The notes: generated by a model from the sequence alone, not told the origin. DNA of 64,000 nt from Trichosphaerium sp. ATCC 40318 (GCA_038496445.1 JALMLS010000321.1:62001-126000); one strand, 5' to 3'. Counted from the stretch's first letter, positions 33,448-45,624 are shown. Program-made: numbers and translations.

Positions 33448-34600
33448 ATGGCAGCAAAGTACCCTTCCACTTTTTTGTTATGTCCAGTGCCCGAGGAGAT
33501 ATTCATTTATCATATTGCGCCAAATGCTCTGTATTCGCTAAATGATGTACGTTCCTTCACGTTAATAAACAGTACAACATACAACACGGCCAAGAGAAGC
33601 AAAAACCTGTGGAAACCGTTCCTTTCGCGCGTACGCGCAGCAAGACTCTCTTGGATGGCGCACAATGACTCTCCCGACCTCAAAGCCATGTTTTCAAAGC
33701 TCCGCTCTCTATTATCGGCTGTAGACGAACCATTCCCTGTTTTAAGGACAGAAGTCGTGTGTCTGAGCGAATGCAACTTGTTAGAAGTGCTACGACATTT
33801 ATCATTTCAAGTGTACTCTCAAACCAATACTCAGGCTTTCCTCATGTATCTTCTGCTCCTCCGTCAAGCCGAGGATATTTCTATTTAAGCCCTTCAGCAG
33901 TTTGCAAGGTAGGTGGTAGCTGGAAAAAGATCATAGGAACAAAGTTAGATGAAGAACTTGGGCATACAGAAACAATTGATGTTGAAGATACTGTTCTGGC
34001 ATACAAAGCAACTCTCGATAGCCCTCTGCCCGACATGGAAACTGTGGCATACCTCAATGCGTATTTGCAAAGGAGAGTATATCAATCAGGAGCTGTAATG
34101 ATCTTTAGAGGACAGAAGTACAGCACAAGGCCAAGAAGCAGAGGAACACATTATTTAATTAATGGAAAAATGGAATTATATTCTTCTGGAGGTGGTACCC
34201 TATTTTCATTTGCTGGAACATTTCATCCATGCCCTGATGGTTTGAGTGTTCAGAGTAAATTGATAGAAGGTACCTTAATAGTGAAAGGTGAATCTTTTTG
34301 TATAGATTCAGTTGAAAATTACATGTCATCTTCATGGAGTGCTCCAAGTTTATGTGATGGTCCTAGACTTGTTTTTACAGTTAAACAATCTTCTAAAACA
34401 TTTGTATTAGACCTATGGAAAGGTTGTATACAAGCAGTAAGCTGACATGTGACATGATCTGTTTACTGTATAATCTTGCAATTTCTTCTTGTTTTGTATT
34501 GTTTTTGTTGCAGTTGGATACAAATCCACTTCTCACTCCCAACTTTACCTTCGCTCCTTCTATTTCTTCATTCATAGTCAACTCTGAAGTCTCTATCTGA
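33448..34600 (+). CDS. F-box-like protein with an unexplained frame change
   Basis: Starts MAAKYPSTFLLCPVPEEIF; residues about 12-55 fit an F-box (PEEIFIYHIAPNALYSLNDV, then RSKNLWKPFL). The first frame stays open to 33888, but the protein-like sequence moves to the +2 frame somewhere in 33750-33890 and continues from SGFPHVSSAPPSSRG and SWKKIIGTKLDEELG to WKGCIQ. A final intron then leads to LDTNPLLTPNF and a stop at 34600. The frame change may be a very short intron (a 36-base option is 33863-33898) or a frameshift. The C-terminal beta-rich half (LINGKMELYSSGG, FSFAGTFHPCPDG) is probably the substrate-binding part. F-box proteins recruit targets to SCF ubiquitin ligases. Confidence 0.6.
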
Positions 34601-34737
34601 ATGCAATAGGTAATCATAGCTTAAATAGGAACACAAGGTGCACATGGACAGTCAGGTCCACAAACGGTCAGACAGCTATGCTTTTTACCAAATAATAGCA
34701 CAACAGAAACTACTTTTTATTGAGAGCTATAAAGAAG

Positions 34738-36659
34738 CTAAGCAAGCTTTAACTCGCTGTTACATTTAGTTATAAACAAAGATAATTCATCATCGCCCTC
34801 TGGAACAGGCCACCTTTAAAGAAAATAATAAGCATTTTAAATTAAAACGTCATTAACGCAAATACTCACTCTACGAATCCAAATACTCTTTTACCAGTAG
34901 CTGTTAGGTCTTTTGGTGTTGCCCTATTTGAACACTTTCCTTCACCGCTCTCATCTTGAGGGAAGTCGGGACCTATGCATATGGTTAATGCAGTTGTTAT
35001 TTTAATAATAGCTACATACCTGGCTTGCCATCAATAAAGCTTTGGCGTTGCTTTGCCTAGTTATATCGTTTTTAGTAAAACAAGTAAATTGAGACTGTGC
35101 GTACAATGTATCTGGAATTTTTCTCACATAAAGGAGTAGCAGCAATATATACAACATTCGAGTACCCTGTACCTTCATGTTTTTGCTCTACTGAGTGTAT
35201 AAGATCAGGATGCCACCAAACTCTAAAGAAGAAAAAAACGCTGATTAGAATGTGAAAAGAAATGCAGTTGTCATTTTCGACATACGTATCGCCTGGGTTT
35301 ACTTTTGGAATAGTAACAATACCCTTTAGAAGATCCTCATGGAATTTAGGAACTATTTTTTGGCTCTAATTTTGAGTGTGATCAGCATTTGAAGGTCAAA
35401 AACTATAAATGACTTACTTTTCCATATGAAGCACCACACAAATCCGCATCATCTGTTGCCTCTACAAGCGGTTTGAGTAGCATATAGCTTGTAGCCAATT
35501 TGACACTTGGTATAACACGTAAAGTACCATCTCCAGGACCCTACACGAACTCGTAAGTTGAAACCAACATCAAATTTGATGTGCCTGTGAAGTTAATGCG
35601 ACCCATCCTTGAAATGAACGAAATACTGTAGAGTTATTTGGAGACTCAATTTCCTGTACTTTTACTCTATGTTCTCCATCTAAATTTTCCGTATCAGAAA
35701 GAAAATATACAGAATGTCATTTGGCATGGTTTTGCGAAAAAAACGAGAATGTCAAATCAAGAAAACGTACCCCAAGGATCAAATGATTCTATTTCGCCTT
35801 TGAATACCTTCTCGTAATAATTTTGATAATCACTATCAACCCATCTCTCTACACTACCACCGTCCTAAGGCAAAAAAAGTCAATGACAAAGTGACAGGTG
35901 ATGTTCACTGAATATGTTGTTAAAGTAAAACTGTTTGCTTCTACGCACAATGTGGGGCATTAATCCGCGGTTTGTTTTTGGTGCTCTTATTCTACACCTA
36001 TCCGCATAAATTGTTGGTCTGTCTGGATCAAAAAATATCTGCTTGTCGTCCCTACATGCGCGTCAAAAAACCCAACTTACAAGTTCATCTAAAACTCGTG
36101 CCTCCAACGCCAAAGTCTATTTAAGAATCCTGTAGCCTTCACCATATTATCGTGTTGGCGAAGAGCGACTTGCGTAGGCGCCCAATACACTGGAAAGATA
36201 GGAGAGGCGCCTTTTCTTGAAAAGTACTTAGAGAGGCTATCTGCGTTGTTCTTAGATCCGTTAGTACGTAAATAGAGCAAGAGTACGTACTGTAAGGTTG
36301 TTTTCAAGAGCATAAGTCTCAATAGCTGAATTGAGTTGGTTTACTTCTTTTTCAGGTATAACACCGCGTATAATTATCGCACCGCGTCGTTTACTACGCA
36401 ATTCAAGTTAAACGTGATTTAACTGAAATTGCTGGCCTTACCACTCGTTTATTTGCTCTGTAGTCACTTTACCATCTACTATATCTTGAAATTGTACCTC
36501 AGCAACTGCTTTAGGACCTAATTTCGCTATTTCCTCCATTTCTTTTTGAACAGCATCAGATAGCGCATTAAATGTCTTTTCTAGCTCTTCCTTTGATTCA
36601 AACTTTGCGCGTAGTTCCTTCTTTGCTTTTATTTGTAGCTTAGTGTATGCGTCAGCCAT
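34738..36659 (-). CDS. DUF1479 (YbiU-like) oxygenase-fold protein
   Basis: Start ATG at 36657-36659 (MADAYTKLQIKAKKELRAKF). The N-terminal helix region matches the family (KFESKEELEKTFNALSDA, then VQFQDIVDGKVTTEQINE), followed by a VIIRGVIPEKE-like strand, FPVYWAPTQVALRQHDN and LNRLW. After several introns come RGLMPHI and DGGSVERWVDSDYQNYYEKV, FKGEIESFDPW, VFRSFQGW, GPGDGTLRVIPSVKLATSYML, and WWHPDLIHSVEQK. The His-x-Asp (HIDGGS) and the later His in HPDLIHSV are the likely iron ligands of a 2-oxoglutarate-oxygenase fold. The family is common in bacteria and fungi; its substrate is unknown. The stop is at 34738-34740, convergent with and 137 bases from the F-box gene. Confidence 0.88.
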
Positions 36660-37284
36660 TGTACTTGGTTGCTTATGTCAACTGAATGAATTCGTTTACT
36701 TTTTATCAATTTTATAACGGGTAAAAACGTTCCGTTAAAAAAAGCGCTTGGCACCTTCTGTACTCAGATTTTTCTCGTTAATACTAAATATTTAAATCCC
36801 ATTGCTTGCACAAGGAATGTCCATTCTAAGACATACAATGGAGCTCCAGATCCGATATAATATTGTCACTGCCTACATAACAATCTGGACCTTTCTTGTT
36901 AGGCAATTTCTTCCATGTTACCTTACCACTGTTTTCTCAACACGCACTATTTTGGTGATAAAGGCACATGAATGATCACATGTTTTTCCGCACGCGAATA
37001 TTTATCGCAATCAGTCCCTAACCAAAGCAACACAAACTTTTGCTTTTATTCTGGTCAAGATTCTCCTTAATGTTCCGTTAAGTTCTATTTTACAAGTATT
37101 GTGTACAAGTCAAAATCGTCTTGTCGCAGTTTGGGATATCATCAACAAAAGGTAGACTAGACTGTAGAATACCTCCCTAGCGCGATCGCGCGCCCAGCAC
37201 ATAATTTCAGCCAACAGCTCAAAACTGGACAGTTATTAAGTGGCGCAAACATTCTTCATCAGTCTTCACCTTTTGACTTACTCT
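36660..37284. promoter_or_regulatory. Divergent intergenic region
   Basis: About 625 bases between two head-to-head genes. No exon or RNA gene was recognised. A GC-rich patch (GCGCGATCGCGCGC, a perfect palindrome) lies near 37180-37193, unusual in this AT-rich setting and possibly regulatory. Confidence 0.4.
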
Positions 37285-38676
37285 ATGTCATTCGCCATTA
37301 GAGGTATCAAGAAGTCGTTCCTTGGTACTTGCGAGACATTATACAATCAAATTGAGTTAACGTATTTTAAAAAAGAGCTCAACGCATCTAATTTCATTCC
37401 AAAGCTCCCTGTGGAGCTTTTATACACCCTATTCGAGACGCTAGCAGTAATTGGTAGTAAAACGGATGTACAAGCGCTAGGAGCTATAAACAACTTTAAT
37501 AATATTGTTTTCAAAGCAATTGAACAAAAAGCAAGAAAATACGTTATTCGCAAATACCACCTTGATGATCAAAGTATTACTCGTTGCACCAAGCGTTATA
37601 CATGGATACAAGCCAAGATTGCTTTCAATGGATGGTTTTCTTATTTTATAAGAAGGAATTTTGGTGAAGACAAACACGTGCCACAATTACTTATTGTACG
37701 TTGAAGGTTGCTTAAAGTTGTACAACTTGGTTTGTTTTTTTTTCCGTTATCAACTTTTCAAAAAAACCGAAATTACACCGTAACTTGCTTCCACGTGATT
37801 TTACAAACCTTTTTTAATTATCAGGCACTATATGCTGAAGCGTTTTTACAACATGGGATGACGTTTAAAGGTACTAATAAACCAATTTGTTCAGGGTATC
37901 TAAAACTTATTTATTAGCACCTGAGGAAGGTACAAATAGTTTGCTTGATGACTGGTCATTTACATGGAAAGATGATTTAACACCTCATCTCAAATATTCA
38001 GCGCCATATCGTCTTAATAGTGGTATTACACTATCAGTAAGGAGAGTTTTAAAGCACTACAAAGACAAGATTTTATGGATAGCAATAGCAGGCTACGAGT
38101 CTGAAACGCAAGGGTACCCTACAACTAGCCTTACGAATTGCATTGCGCTAACCATACAAACCAAGGTTTGGATTGTACAAGAGAGATGAAGTAGATGACT
38201 GGGGGAATGCTGCAGTAGTAGAAATGTAAGTTTACTAAAAATTTACAACAAAAATAATGCAGAATCTTCTGGTGTTAGCTTTTCGCTATCTATCGCACCA
38301 AAACTTTTGCGTTTTTATTTTCACATTAAATTATTTCGATTACACCCAATCAACAAAGTTCATCATCAAAATTGGTTAATAGACAAAAACTTGAAACTTT
38401 CCATTTTGTTTTTTCCCAACTCTTATTTTACTTTTTTTTGATAGGTATCTTTTCTATGGTCGTAGTGCTATGACACAATACACAAATTTCTATATGTTTG
38501 CAAAATCAAGATCAGAATGTATCTATTCAGAATCAAAATGGAATAATTATTTAAAGGAACATAACATTACAGATACAGACAAGTATGTTTCAAATGAAAA
38601 AGTTTTTACTGATTTGAGTGATGTAAACTATAACCTTTGCCTTGAAGCAGCTTCTCATAATAAATCAATAGCATAA
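37285..38676 (+). CDS. Unknown protein, possibly F-box-containing
   Basis: Start ATG at 37285 (MSFAIRGIKKSFLGTCE). Residues about 40-85 (NFIPKLPVELLYTLFETLAV, then INNFNNIVFKAI) have the LPxELL helix seen in F-box motifs. Later exons join in frame: QLLI to ALYAEAFLQHGMTFKG, then VSKTYLLAPEEGTNSLLDDW, APYRLNSGITLSVRRVL, LWIAIAGYESETQG, FGLYKRDEVDDWGNA, and a last exon from YLFYGRSAMTQYTNFY to ASHNKSIA. Intron 1 carries CCACGTGATT. The C-terminal region is not a domain I recognise. Family membership by the F-box is tentative. Confidence 0.6.
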
Positions 38677-39064
38677 CAACCCTTGTAAAACAACGTCGTT
38701 TTTTGGTACACTAAAAGACATCTAGCAACTAAAAAAAACGGTTTTTTCGAGAATTTCGGTCATTATTTTTGATCTCTTTTTTTTCTGTTCTACAACTGCC
38801 TTTTTTCGTTTTAGACTGCGTTAAATGTCCACTACTGCTGTATTAGATGTTATACATTACCCAGAAGAAAATTAAAGACTAGTGAACGTTTTATCCTTTT
38901 TTGGTGTTCAGCAGAACAAGTAAAAACGACTCTGGAGATATCCTAGCACTCGCTAAAGTAAGTGGAAAACAACGATAGCATTAATAACCGTTGCAACTCG
39001 GTTTTTTTTTCTTTTCGGGTTCTACGTGTAAAAAAACGATTTTATCGCTACTAACGCGCTGCAG
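38677..39064. other. Gap, T-rich
   Basis: About 390 bases with long T-runs, ending in the leader of the next gene. No exon was recognised. Confidence 0.4.
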
Positions 39065-40521
39065 ATGAGTTGTAAAACGATTTGTTTGATTTTGGTTGCA
39101 CTTAGTTTGTTGGCTGTTTGTCGATGTTTTACGCCGTCAGATGAACCTTCTGTTGTCATAAAGCACGATAGAGACTTGTGGTGGCTTGGAGTAAATTTTG
39201 ATCCAAAACAAATCGATGACAGCTACACGCTTGTATCAGGTATTGGATTGCCTCTAGAAGTATCACTAGTACGTTTTTTTGCGAAGTTTTAATCAAAATG
39301 AGACATTGTGCTATTGCACAATTTCTACGTCGCTTTTTTATGCTCTTGATGAGACAAAGCTGATTTTGCGCCGTTTTAATTCGTTACAAAAAACGTACTC
39401 GATTTTTCTCTCTTTTCAATCCACTGACAGCTTTGGTAGCATTGTGATTCAATAAGAGTGAGCCTTACATACACAAATGAAGATGACACGCACGCTGAAA
39501 TTGACGTGCCATCAATTGTACTCGCATCAAATGCAAAAACGACAAAATCATTAAGCGCAGTGTACCCAGATTACGTATGGAAGGGTTTTGATGGTGTCAT
39601 TGATGGAACAGAGCAAGTTGATTATAACGACGTATGAACAAAGCTAGTTAGAGTTTACTCTATGCCTCTTAATTTGTTATTATAGCACTGTCCAGAGGAT
39701 GCAGATTGCGAGTTTAGAGTTTGGTTTGGTTGTGAAGACAAAGGTCAAACATTTAGTGTTTTCGACTCATTTGCTTTCGCTATTGGCAAGGTAGGGTTGC
39801 TTCTTGCATGCAAAAGTTAACTTGTTGCTTACGCCTACAACAAAAGGGAGATACTCTCGGAAATGCTGTTTTTAATGAGAAGCTACCGTATCACACAAAA
39901 GTAATAGAGATGGACATTGGTTCTAAAGATGAGACATCGAGCGACGTTGAAGGTAAGTAGTATTCAGTGAATATACCAAGTAGTAGTTGACGTGGGTTAC
40001 ATGAAGTTGCTCTTGAGGAAAAGAAGAGTGCTCCTGTACATATTCGCGTAGGTGGAGATGGAGGAAAGTTTAAGAATATAGACTCTACAAAACACAGAGA
40101 AATTTCTTTCAAGTCTGGTGACTTTGTAAATGCCTTTTATCTTGATGACTACAGGTTCGGCCGTGGTAGAGGTAGAGGATCTAGGACTCTCAACATTGAA
40201 AATGGTTTCTCGAGCGCAGAAGTTTACACATCCTTCGTGCGTAGCAGTAGAAAGGTTTTGGCTTCTTATAAGACACCGTTCATTGTAGGTTGGCGGAAGA
40301 AACGTTGTGACGTATATCAAGTTATGCGTAGACGGTGACGATTGCGTGACAGCTGGAAAACAATCACTAGGTACTGTTGTTTGTAGTTTAGGGCGTTTTT
40401 GTAGAAACTAATCTTTCGCGTAACAGATGAGAAAAAACTTGTTATCAATGAGTGTGTATACATAGATTCAGTCCGCACAGGTGGTTTCCTCGATCAAATA
40501 GGATTCCGCACTTGCGAGTAG
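39065..40521 (+). CDS. Secreted protein of unknown family
   Basis: A signal peptide (MSCKTICLILVALSLLAVCRC) is followed by seven exons. Landmarks: DLWWLGVNFDPKQIDDSY; HCDSIRVSLTYTNEDDT; KSLSAVYPDYVWKGFDG; HCPEDADCEFRVWFGCEDKG; FAFAIGK; APVHIRVGGDGGKFKN; RFGRGRGRGSRTL; VGGRNVVTYIKLCVDGDDC; and the end TGGFLDQIGFRTCE. Several Cys suggest an oxidised, extracellular, beta-rich protein. The RGRGRGS stretch is basic and flexible. No family was recognised. The exon-2 acceptor is GGTAG rather than the upstream CAG, because the latter opens onto a stop. Confidence 0.65.
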
Positions 40522-40902
40522 TGCAGGGTTTTTTTATGTACCGCCTACGTTGACGAAGAAATAAAACTTGACGAAATTTCGTTGCATTTGAGAATTTTTT
40601 CACTTTATTTGAAACTTCTGGGCAGTACCGGCCCACTAGTTTCCCCGAACGTCTATAATGATATCTATGTCTAACCTGTAAGCTCATAAATCGAAATTGG
40701 TGATAGCGTCAAATGGAGTTATTTTTTCTCCACGCTTTCATCGTGCCAATTTAGGAAGTACACGCTTTGACTTTTTTTTTTTTTTGGGCGTTGAAAAATT
40801 ATTAATAAAATACTCTTATTAGTATAACAACAACTCTAAGGTATCTAAACCGCGTATAATGAACTATTTTAATAATATCCCAATAGTTTAAACGCTCTAA
40901 AC
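40522..40902. other. Gap between genes
   Basis: About 380 bases with T- and A-runs. Its last 60 bases are the leader of the O-methyltransferase. No feature was recognised. Confidence 0.4.
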
Positions 40903-42020
40903 ATGTCAGAAACAAAAAGAAGATTAACCAAGGCAGAAACTGGTCTCCAAGTTACCCCTGAGATGTACAAATATATTCTAGCGCATGGAACAAGAGAAGC
41001 GCCAATTCTAAAGAAGATTCGAGACGAAACAATAGAAAAACTTGGTTCAAAATCTGTACGCGTACAAACTTGTTTTTGGTACCGTACTAACACTTTATAA
41101 GAGAATGATCATCGCACCAGGTACTATCACTTGACACTAAAATCACGTGCTTACTGTAAGCACTTCAGAGCAAGGACAACTCATGGCTATGCTTGCTAAG
41201 CTAATGGGCGCTAAGAGAGTTCTGGAGGTTGGCGTATTCACCGGGTATTCTTCAACTGTTGTTGCTATGGCTCTGCCTGCAGGTAACGGTTTTACAATGG
41301 TTACAGAGGCTATAACGGTTTTTTATAATAGATGGAAAAATCATTGCTCTTGATGTAAGTGAGAAATTCACAAGTCATGCCAAGCAATACTGGTAAGCAC
41401 CTTTTGTTCAGTTGTATGTTAAACTAATTTCTATGAAAGGAAGGAAGCTGGTGTTGATGATCGTATTGAGCTCCGTATTGCACCTGCATGTACTATACCT
41501 ATATCAAACTTACTTATGGTTCGAAGTGACAATATAATAAGACCGTTATAGGTGACTCATTGGCGAAACTGTTGGAAGAAGGAAATGCTGATAAATTCGA
41601 TATGGCGTTTATAGGTAATTCACCGTCCTACGCTGTTAGTCTCTCTGACTAGTCTTTTTTTTGTAGACGCTGATAAGGTCAACTACATGAAGTACTATGA
41701 GCATGCTCTTAAACTTCTTAGAATAGGTGGTATCGTCGTTGTACGTCCATTTCTTGGACCTTACTTTGTTTGTGAAAAAAACAATACTAACACGTGAGAA
41801 TAGATTGACAATGTGCTGTGGTCTGGAAAGATTCTTGACCCTAAACCTGACGATGAGGACACACTTGCTTTAGACAAACTGAACAAGTTTATCATCAAAG
41901 ACGACCGTGTTGAGGTGACAAGTACGTAACACCTTTGCAAACTATTCAACATTTTTGGTGACTTTTTACTTAGTGCTCGGCATTGCTGATGGTGTTACGA
42001 TCGCTAGACGTATCAAGTAA
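40903..42020 (+). CDS. Class I SAM-dependent O-methyltransferase (family 3, CCoAOMT/COMT-like)
   Basis: [14 protein letters not shown], then [20 protein letters not shown], then a short exon RMIIAP. The Rossmann core has [20 protein letters not shown] (start of motif I), [29 protein letters not shown], the metal/catalytic [13 protein letters not shown] and [13 protein letters not shown], and a C-terminal [17 protein letters not shown]. This is the full order of cation-dependent O-methyltransferases, which methylate catechol-like hydroxyls. Length, about 230 residues, is typical. At least eight introns, several starting GTACG. The acceptor substrate cannot be told from sequence. Confidence 0.92.
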
Positions 42021-42585
42021 AAAAAACATAAGAAAAAGCATTTCTTTTTATTTGAGGCATCTTGTGTTGTTTAGTGATCCTAAGAAGTATTCAAATGTTG
42101 ATACTTTCCGACATACAAAAAAAAACAATAATAAAAATGACATGATTTTATGTTAGAATAGTCTTACTCGTAATGATTGTTTGTATTCGAAGATCCACCA
42201 CAGTCTTACGGTCCATTCTAACCAAATATGCAATAAGTTGTGACAGGAATACAAGTATATGAAGGTGTGCATGACTGGTGAAGTTTGGTAAGCTGAAAAA
42301 AAAACTGCTGCTAGTCACGTGTTGATAAATCTGTTCATGTAAACATTGGTTCGGCGAATCCCGACCATTGTTAAGCCAGCTACACAATTATAAAACAAGC
42401 AAAGAACGTTGACGTAACGCTAAAATACAAGCAACAAAGGTGGTAATCCAATACTCAAACGGTTTTGTACAGATATCGCGGGGCGTTGGGTTTTGATCAA
42501 TTGTATGTGCGTGACTGCAGAAAATGAGTCTAAAATGCGTTGATTGCTTGATTTAACGATTTTTATAGAAGTTAGCCCAGACACT
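42021..42585. other. Intergenic, no gene seen
   Basis: About 565 bases. An open minus-strand frame near 42148-42387 shows no domain. One CACGTG is at 42316-42321. Confidence 0.4.
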
Positions 42586-43640
42586 ATGTTTCTGTCTCAA
42601 AACACATCAAAAGCATCGCTTATCGCTCTACCTCCCGAAATTCAGCAATATATAGCGTCTATGCATGACCTAACAATATTTAACAACTGGTAAAATTTGT
42701 GTTCTTTTTTTTCTTTTTTTTTTTTTTCCTTGCAATTACTGTGTTTGCTAAAGCTTGTTTCTGTAGGCATTGTATCTGTAAAGAAGCAGCAATATTGACA
42801 CACTTTAATTTAAATTTGGAAAAACAAGGCAACTGGTACACGTGGTACAAAAACGGAAACAAAAAAACACAATATCATTTCGTCAATGGTGTACTTAATG
42901 GCATTTCAAGAATATGGAATTCATCAGGTATCCTCATATGTGAAAAAATGATGAAAGATGGTGTTGAGAATGGGTACTATAATACTTACAATAAAGACGG
43001 TAAAATTAAAGTAAAGATGCACAAGGTAAACGGAAAAAGAGACGGGAGTTACAACAATTTTTGGCAAAACGGAAAAATACAGGTGTCATTCAATTTTGTA
43101 AATTTAGAAAGGGAAGGCATTCACAGACAATGGCATGATAATGGTCAACTGGAAGTACTTTGTTTATTCAGAAAAGATATTTTAGAAGGTAGTTATTCAA
43201 GCTGGTATAGCACCGGACAAAAGAGAACTGAATGCTCATACAAAAATGGTAACAAACATGGATTTTATGAAACTTATCATGAAAATGGTAAAATCGAAAT
43301 GAACTGTATCATGAACAATGGAGTTAAAGATGGTACATATAGAGCATGGTATGATAATGGTCAACTTGAAATTAAGAGTTTTTATATAAAGGGTAAGACA
43401 GAAGGAATACATAGGCTGTGGTATGACAATGGTACTCTTGAGATGAGATGTTTCTTCAAAAATGGAAAAAAAGAAGGATTGTATGAGGCTTGGCATAAGA
43501 ATGGTATTATGGAGACTAGGTCTCAGTACAAGGATGGTTTGGAACAAGGGTTATGTGAGGTTTGGTATCCCAGTGGTCGACTTAAATATAGATGGATAAT
43601 GAAGGATAACGAACTTGAATCTGAGCTACCACTTAATTAA
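42586..43640 (+). CDS. F-box protein with MORN-variant repeats
   Basis: Exon 1 (42586-42689) encodes a short F-box-like start (ASLIALPPEIQQYIASMHD), and a 77-base T-rich intron follows. Exon 2 (42767-43640) encodes about twelve repeats of 20-23 residues with the pattern G-x-W-Y-x-N-G-x-x-K, for example EGIHRLWYDNGTLEMRCFF and GTYRAWYDNGQLEIKSFY. These are the MORN variants also seen in bacterial YwqK-type proteins, and they form an extended beta-hairpin ladder. F-box plus MORN-variant proteins are known in several giant-virus families and some amoebae. The protein is intact and the repeats are divergent, so it is not a recent tandem expansion. A role as an SCF adaptor is inferred. Confidence 0.8.
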
Positions 43641-43827
43641 AATGGAAAAACCGGTGTACTGTTTTTTCCTTGACTGTGGCAGAGGTCAACACAACAATAT
43701 CTTATAAATATGTGATTTCTCTTTCCATTTGTTAAAATCGAACACTCAATCCCAACATATGTGGGTTGGATTTTTTAATTTCTTTGTAAGAATTTTCTTA
43801 TTGCACTTAATTTTTTTTTTTTTATTG

Positions 43828-44989
43828 TTACATTAATGTACATCTTTGTTTGTGTTTTAGTTTACCTGTATGAGCTAAATGTACAACCATAGCCTCATGT
43901 ACAGCTATAATAAAGCAAATATAAATATAAACATAGTTTCCAGGTACCAGAAAACTAACTTGACAGCCAGTACAAACAAAATAGTTTTGTCCCAAAAAAA
44001 AAAAAAAGAAGCTTACCTTCATCAACACCAAGGCCTAATAGTGAACTACAATCTACGTGACTGTACGCCTTAAACCTCTAGTTAGATAATAATAAAAGAA
44101 AATATGTTATTAGTGTTTTACCTCTAGCTTTACAGACATATCTATGCCCTCATCAACTGATATGCAGTTTCCATTTAAATCACTTTTTCTCAAATCACTT
44201 TTGAGACCCAATACAATAATTGGTATACCAGGACAATGCCGTGATAGTTCTGGTTTCCACTGTACACAAAACAAAAAATGAGAAGAAAAAAATTCTTCAC
44301 AAAAAAACCACGTGATGTTGTTTGAATAAACTGGTTGTTTCTACGTACCCTTTTTTCAAGTTCATTAAATCTAGAGCGATCACTGATATCATAGCAAAGC
44401 AGGAATATATCTGTTTGCTGGTTTTTCGAGGAGAGTTAGCAAAAAAACGCGAAAGAAGGTATTCAATGAATTGTTTTGAGTTTTTTGATTGTTTGATGTT
44501 TTATGCAACGCACTGGGTACACTAGTGGTCTTAATTGATCATATGACTTTTGTCCGGCTGTATCCCAGAATCCTAAGCATTCCTGTTAGCTCTCCCACTG
44601 GAATTATCGGAGTACGCGCCAACGTTAAATTGACGCCCAAAAACTGCTATTTGGGTCCTAAATAAACAATCATTCGGTTGTGACAACCAATCAAGTTGAA
44701 ACGACTTTTATCAAACAATAAACGCCTAAATCCGCACAGCTATGTGCTGTAGGGTACTATAGTGGCGTCTATTACAGCACGTACATGTAACCATCAATGG
44801 CATACGGAACTAGACTCAAAATGAGATAGAAACGCTTGTAAAATACGTACGGGTGATAGATGGATAGACTTTATTCGCAAACGTTGATAAGAAGCTCGTT
44901 TTGCCTTAAACATGGTTAATCGGCGTACATATGTAATGTATATGAGCACCTACGCCAGCATTCCCTACAATTACAACTTTCACTCGCAT
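43828..44989 (-). CDS. Rho-family small GTPase
   Basis: Start ATG at 44987-44989 (MRVKVVIVGNAGVGKTSFL). Segments in order: the P-loop GNAGVGKT; switch I region ending SIT; IAVFGRQFNVGFWDTAGQKS (switch II); YDQLRPLVYP; TDIFLLCYDISDRSRFNELE; KWKPEL-like HCPGIPIIVLGLKSDLRKSD; KAYSHVDCSSLLGLGV; and a C-terminal basic stretch with a CAAX box CTLM for prenylation. The KSDL guanine-specificity motif and the RPLVYP segment identify Rho/Rac rather than Ras or Rab. The P-loop residue matching Rac Gly12 is Ala. Two introns matter: a GC-AG intron at 44573-44619 restores FNV-GFWDTAG, and the first intron splits the P-loop. The protein acts in actin control at membranes. Confidence 0.88.
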
Positions 44990-45624
44990 GTAGAGCAATG
45001 GTACTACAATCCAATCAAAAAGTTTCTGTTATAAGCCAAACAGGCGCTGCCACTATTGAGACCGCCTTTTTAACGCTTTTCTAAAGAAACTGAATAACGT
45101 TTTGTGTTAAGTCCGTCGTAGGGATGCTGTGTTTAGAAAATGTACCCAAACAAGTGGTTGGTACTACTACTATGATAGCAGTGTTAACAGCTACACTAGT
45201 AAGACTTAAAATGGCCGTGATTACTTTAGGCACTGATCAAAAAACTTGTGCCTGGTTGCGAAGGTCTTTTCAACACACGTGGGTACAAATTGTTTGAATT
45301 CAAAGTACAGTATAGTGTTTGAAGATGATATGTACGCATGTCTGTTAGATGCAGTGAACGTATGTTAATTGTACACTAATATTATTGTAAATATAAACGT
45401 GCTCAGATAATCATTCCATGCAGTAGTGTATTGCCTAACACTATCTATGTGAACCATAAAAAAAGTACTTTTGTAGGTTTAAACATGGACGCTTTTTGGT
45501 GTAAACAATAGATTTATTGTGATCATTTTAATCCTCAAGCAAGATTCCAATGATTTTACCAACCCTACAATCACGTGAGTAAAAAAAGGATAATCAGGAA
45601 GTCTTGTTAAATGATTATTTATGG
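44990..45624. other. Gap with no firm gene
   Basis: About 635 bases. A 43-codon open frame starting near 45172 (MIAVLTATLVRLKMAVITL) runs into a GTACAAAT that could be a donor, but no continuing exon was found. Two CACGTG motifs (45276 and 45572) are present. Confidence 0.35.

Noticed and set aside
34738-36659. Recent bacterial transfer of the DUF1479 gene
   Set aside because: It has many typical introns with the local donor pattern and the family is also common in fungi, so no recent transfer is shown.
42586-43640. Endogenous giant-virus insertion
   Set aside because: Only one F-box/MORN gene is present, it has an intron and no capsid, polymerase or packaging gene is nearby.
44573-44619. 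A 26-base ultrashort intron in the Rho gene
   Set aside because: A 47-base GC-AG intron restores the conserved FNVGFWDTAGQ segment, while the 26-base version leaves extra residues that do not fit Rho proteins.
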